A stretch of DNA of 64,000 nt from Duganella sp. Root336D2 (GTDB lineage Bacteria; Pseudomonadota; Gammaproteobacteria; Burkholderiales; Burkholderiaceae_D). The notes beneath the pieces were generated by a model, which saw only the letters and a list, made by a program, of their open reading frames with translations, searched no databases and had not been told where the DNA came from. Shown here in pieces: positions 61,963 to 64,000 of this stretch. The position numbers and the translations under genes are program-made. Every line of letters starts with the position of its first letter. The first letter of the stretch is position 1. The DNA lies in the NCBI RefSeq assembly GCF_001425005.1, contig NZ_LMDB01000035.1, positions 137,005-201,004 of the forward strand. Reading direction: 5' to 3'.

Positions 61963-62574
61963 ATGCCACATGCATACCAATTACAAAGAGAGCAACACCG
62001 GGCCACAACCGTCCAGCGCTTGGGCATCGGTGTTGCACTCTACGACCGCTATACCGAGCTGAGCGCTCCGCACGTGACCCCGGTCCACGTGCGCAAGGGC
62101 ACCATGCTGCAGGAGGCCGGCGCGCGCGCCACCCACTACTACTGGATTTCCAGTGGCGTGGCGCGGCGCGGCCATATTTCCGTTGCCGGCGAAGACCTGA
62201 CCCTGGGCTTCATCACCGAAGGCGAGAACACCGGTTCGCACAGCGATATGATGGGCGGCCTGCAAGGGGAACCGGCGCTGGAATTCTTCGTCGCCGAGAC
62301 CGCGGTCGAGGCCTGGCGCATCGACTGGATGGCCATGCAGCGCCACAAGGCCGAGCATGGCTTCGTGCACGAGTATTACCTGAAGATTATCGAATGCAGC
62401 ATCCGCCGCTATGCGGCCAACCTGCAGATCCGCAGCCACAATTCGGCGGAAGCGCGGCTGGAAGCGTTCCGCAGCCAGTTCCCCGGCCTGGAACAGCGCA
62501 TTACCCAGCGCGCGCTGGCCTCTTACCTCGGCATCACGACGCAGTACATGTCGCGCCTGCGCAAAACGCCTTAA
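61963..62574 (+). CDS. Crp/Fnr-family transcriptional regulator
   Basis: The 203-residue protein has an N-terminal cyclic-nucleotide-binding-like beta-roll (VTPVHVRKGTMLQEAGARAT, YWISSGVARRGHISVAGED) and a C-terminal helix-turn-helix (ITQRALASYLGITTQYMSRL). No Cys cluster for an Fnr-type iron-sulphur centre is present. The layout is that of the single-gene Crp-like regulators frequent in Burkholderiales and Bacteroidetes. The predicted mRNA start coincides with the ATG, and no ribosome site is visible. Confidence 0.88.
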   Translation: MPHAYQLQREQHRATTVQRLGIGVALYDRYTELSAPHVTPVHVRKGTMLQEAGARATHYYWISSGVARRGHISVAGEDLTLGFITEGENTGSHSDMMGGLQGEPALEFFVAETAVEAWRIDWMAMQRHKAEHGFVHEYYLKIIECSIRRYAANLQIRSHNSAEARLEAFRSQFPGLEQRITQRALASYLGITTQYMSRLRKTP

Positions 62575-62930
62575 GCCTCGGGCTTGCGCCGCATCAGCCA
62601 CCAGGCGCCCACTGCCGCCAGTACCCCGGCCGCCGCAGCCGGTTTCCACAAGCGCTTGCGGGCAATCCACGAACCCACCGTCACCGCATACGGCAGCACG
62701 GTTTTGAAGCTGATGCCGGACAAGCCGCCGCCCTGGCCGATGAAAGCGCCAAGGCGCGACTGCAGCGTGCCGATGGCCTGGTCCACCGCCCCATGCAGCA
62801 AGGCTTGCGGCTGCAGGGCATGGATCACTTCATGCTTGGAGCGCAGCGTGCTGAGGCGGTACAACTCCCCTTCCCGCACCAGCCTTTCCTTGGCGACGGC
62901 AAGCGCCTGTAATTCCTGTCTGGACGCCAT
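62571..62930 (-). CDS. Small membrane protein, YqjK-like position
   Basis: The 119-residue protein begins with a helical soluble part (SRQELQALAVAKERLVREGE) and has a C-terminal hydrophobic helix (AAAAGVLAAVGAWWLMRRKP). It is the last gene of a trio with YqjE-like and YqjD-like proteins, the place held by yqjK in enterobacteria. Sequence recognition is weak, so the name rests on context and shape. Its stop overlaps the stop of the Crp-like gene (TTAA). Confidence 0.6.
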   Translation of the reverse strand: MASRQELQALAVAKERLVREGELYRLSTLRSKHEVIHALQPQALLHGAVDQAIGTLQSRLGAFIGQGGGLSGISFKTVLPYAVTVGSWIARKRLWKPAAAAGVLAAVGAWWLMRRKPEA

Positions 62931-62940
62931 GTTTTCCCTT

Positions 62941-63330
62941 TCAAAGCAGCATGTCGCGGTCGGACTTGAGTTCCGCCATGGTCGCCGACAAGCCCAGTTT
63001 GCCTTGCCGCACCAGGCGGCGTCCCCACAGCACCAGGCCGATTGCCAACACTGAAAAGGCAAGCGCCAGTACCAGCAGGATTTTCCAGCCCATCGCCTCC
63101 CAGCACAGGTAGATCAGGGTAGCCGTGCCGAACGCAATGGCGAACCAGGCAGCCAGCAGGGCCACGGCAAACACGATGGACAATTGCAGCACCGTGTCGC
63201 GCACCTCGGTCAGCTCGAGGGCTGCGAGTTCCAGGCGCGACAGTAAAAGGTGCAGGCAGTTTTTGGCAAGCCCGGCCACTGAGGCGATCAGGCCGGGCGG
63301 TGGTGGTGGTGCCTGGTTCTCGGCCGACAT
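62941..63330 (-). CDS. YqjE-like phage-holin-family membrane protein
   Basis: The 129-residue protein has an N-terminal polar segment, an amphipathic helix (LLSRLELAALELTEVRD) and two strong transmembrane helices (IVFAVALLAAWFAIAFGTA and ILLVLALAFSVLAIGLVLW). This is the YqjE/DUF1469 pattern, labelled holin-like by similarity only. It lies three bases after the DUF883 gene. The group is thought to act in envelope or ribosome tethering in stationary phase. Confidence 0.85.
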   Translation of the reverse strand: MSAENQAPPPPPGLIASVAGLAKNCLHLLLSRLELAALELTEVRDTVLQLSIVFAVALLAAWFAIAFGTATLIYLCWEAMGWKILLVLALAFSVLAIGLVLWGRRLVRQGKLGLSATMAELKSDRDMLL

Positions 63331-63333
63331 CGC

Positions 63334-63636
63334 TTATTTGCGGCCGAGGATAACGCCGACCAGCAGGCCCACGCCGGCAGCCACGGCGATGGAACGCCAT
63401 GGATTTTCCTTGACGTAGGCGTCGGTCGAAGCGGCCGCCTGCTTGGCGCCGGCCACTGCGCTGGCCTGGGCTTCATGCGCCTTGGCCAGGGCGCTATCGA
63501 GCGCTTTCATGCCGCGGCCACGCAACTCGTCGGCTTTTTCACCGGTCAGCGCGGTAGCGGCAGTAAACAGGGCTTGCGCATCCTTGACCAGCGTTTTTAC
63601 ATCGTTGTTGACGGTACTGATGTTCTGTTCCAGCAT
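63334..63636 (-). CDS. YqjD/ElaB-like DUF883 protein
   Basis: The 100-residue protein has a long helical region (VNNDVKTLVKDAQALFTAAT) and a C-terminal anchor with the family signature VKENPWRSIAVAAGVGLLVG. In E. coli, YqjD and ElaB are tail-anchored and bind ribosomes in stationary phase. It leads the yqjD-E-K-like operon here and is preceded by GAGGAGTCC. Confidence 0.9.
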   Translation of the reverse strand: MLEQNISTVNNDVKTLVKDAQALFTAATALTGEKADELRGRGMKALDSALAKAHEAQASAVAGAKQAAASTDAYVKENPWRSIAVAAGVGLLVGVILGRK

Positions 63637-63662
63637 GATAGGACTCCTCTTTCGTCAGTGAT

Positions 63663-64000
63663 TCAGGCCAATAGGTCTCGCATATCGTCGGCGTGTTCTT
63701 CCTCTACCGCCATGATTTGCGTCAAGAGTTGCTTGGTCGTCGGGTCGCTGTCGCCAATCAGTTCGATCATCTGGCGATAGCTCTCGATTGCCACCCGTTC
63801 TGCCACCAGGTTGGCCCGTACCATTGCTTGCACCTCCCTTGAGTCATCATACTCGGCATGGCTCCTGTCGAGCAACGTTGCTGGATTGAAATCGGGTTCG
63901 CCATTGAGCTGGACGATGCGCTCGGCCAGCCAGTCGGCATGCTCCTGCTCCTGCGTCGCATGCTCCAGGAACTCGGCCTTGATCGAAGCATTCGACAGGC
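63663..64000 (-). CDS. Bacterioferritin-like protein, N-terminus outside window
   Basis: The frame is open to the right edge. The visible C-terminal 111 residues show ferritin helices with metal-ligand motifs: EFLEHATQEQEHADWLAERI, LVAERVAIESYRQMIELIGD and AVEEEHADDMRDLL. The E-x2-H and E-x6-Y pairs fit the di-iron centre of bacterioferritin or a related ferritin-like protein. It probably stores or detoxifies iron. It lies on the same strand as the yqjD-like gene. Confidence 0.85.
   Translation of the reverse strand, partial: LSNASIKAEFLEHATQEQEHADWLAERIVQLNGEPDFNPATLLDRSHAEYDDSREVQAMVRANLVAERVAIESYRQMIELIGDSDPTTKQLLTQIMAVEEEHADDMRDLLA

Noticed and set aside
62941..63330. Holin-family label as a sign of prophage
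   Set aside because: The protein belongs to the YqjE group and sits in a yqjD-E-K-like operon. No phage genes are nearby.

Overview
The window is GC-rich, densely coded chromosome of a Gram-negative bacterium. Several features point to Betaproteobacteria, Burkholderiales, most likely Oxalobacteraceae (the Massilia/Duganella/Janthinobacterium group): an RpoD with a very long N-terminal extension, a CydP-CydA-CydB-CydX oxidase operon led by a GbsR/MarR-type regulator, a phasin, paired HAF-repeat proteins and many soluble hybrid signalling proteins. This placement is from family recognition, not from a search. I saw no rRNA, tRNA, prophage, insertion sequence or CRISPR array. About 71 protein genes are supported, including two microproteins of 50 residues (CydX and a DUF3309 protein) and two genes cut by the window edges.

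Layout. 1-2.4 kb: two tandem HAF-repeat proteins and a small membrane protein. 2.4-5.3 kb: rpoD and a structured leader or sRNA candidate. 5.3-9.9 kb: a ProQ/FinO chaperone overlapping a DEDDy exonuclease, a MocR regulator, and two c-type cytochromes. 10-12.7 kb: an orphan PilT/PilU ATPase, a 3'-truncated rRNA methyltransferase and a head-GIN protein. 12.8-16.4 kb: a copper-handling operon (DUF2946, PCuAC, YcnI, TonB receptor). 16.4-20.7 kb: M48 peptidase, YaeQ, PurU, an oxidoreductase, hemerythrin and a KGG stress protein with a folded leader. 20.7-25.3 kb: an unusual operon with an FAD-oxidoreductase/methyltransferase fusion. 25.3-28.2 kb: modABC-modE. 28.3-32 kb: the cytochrome bd operon.

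32-35.2 kb: DUF7661, a Cho-like GIY-YIG nuclease, a YgjP-like metallopeptidase, LOG, TetR and a phasin. 35.3-40 kb: a seven-domain c-di-GMP hybrid protein and a histidine kinase lacking its F and G2 boxes. 40-43 kb: lipase, GMC oxidoreductase and a Tat-signal partner. 43-47.3 kb: TrmJ, SuhB, RhlE and hydroxypyruvate isomerase. 47.3-51 kb: lipoprotein, DksA-like, Usp and glycine-rich stress proteins. 51-55 kb: two soluble PAS kinases around a receiver/degenerate HD-GYP protein. 55-64 kb: MtfA-like peptidase, wHTH protein, collagen-like lipoprotein, OmpA, BrkB, AI-2E transporter, BON and glycine-zipper lipoproteins, DUF3309, Crp-like regulator, a YqjK/E/D-like trio and a partial ferritin.

Main themes are respiration with its metal supply (copper, molybdate, bd oxidase, cytochromes), envelope and general stress, and c-di-GMP/two-component signalling. 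The observations I would look at first are the folded leader that covers the KGG gene's ribosome site, the kinase with an internal ATP-site deletion, the FAD/methyltransferase fusion operon, the rpoD-upstream RNA candidate, and a recurring arrangement in which a -10-like hexamer lies 6-9 bases before an ATG without a Shine-Dalgarno sequence.
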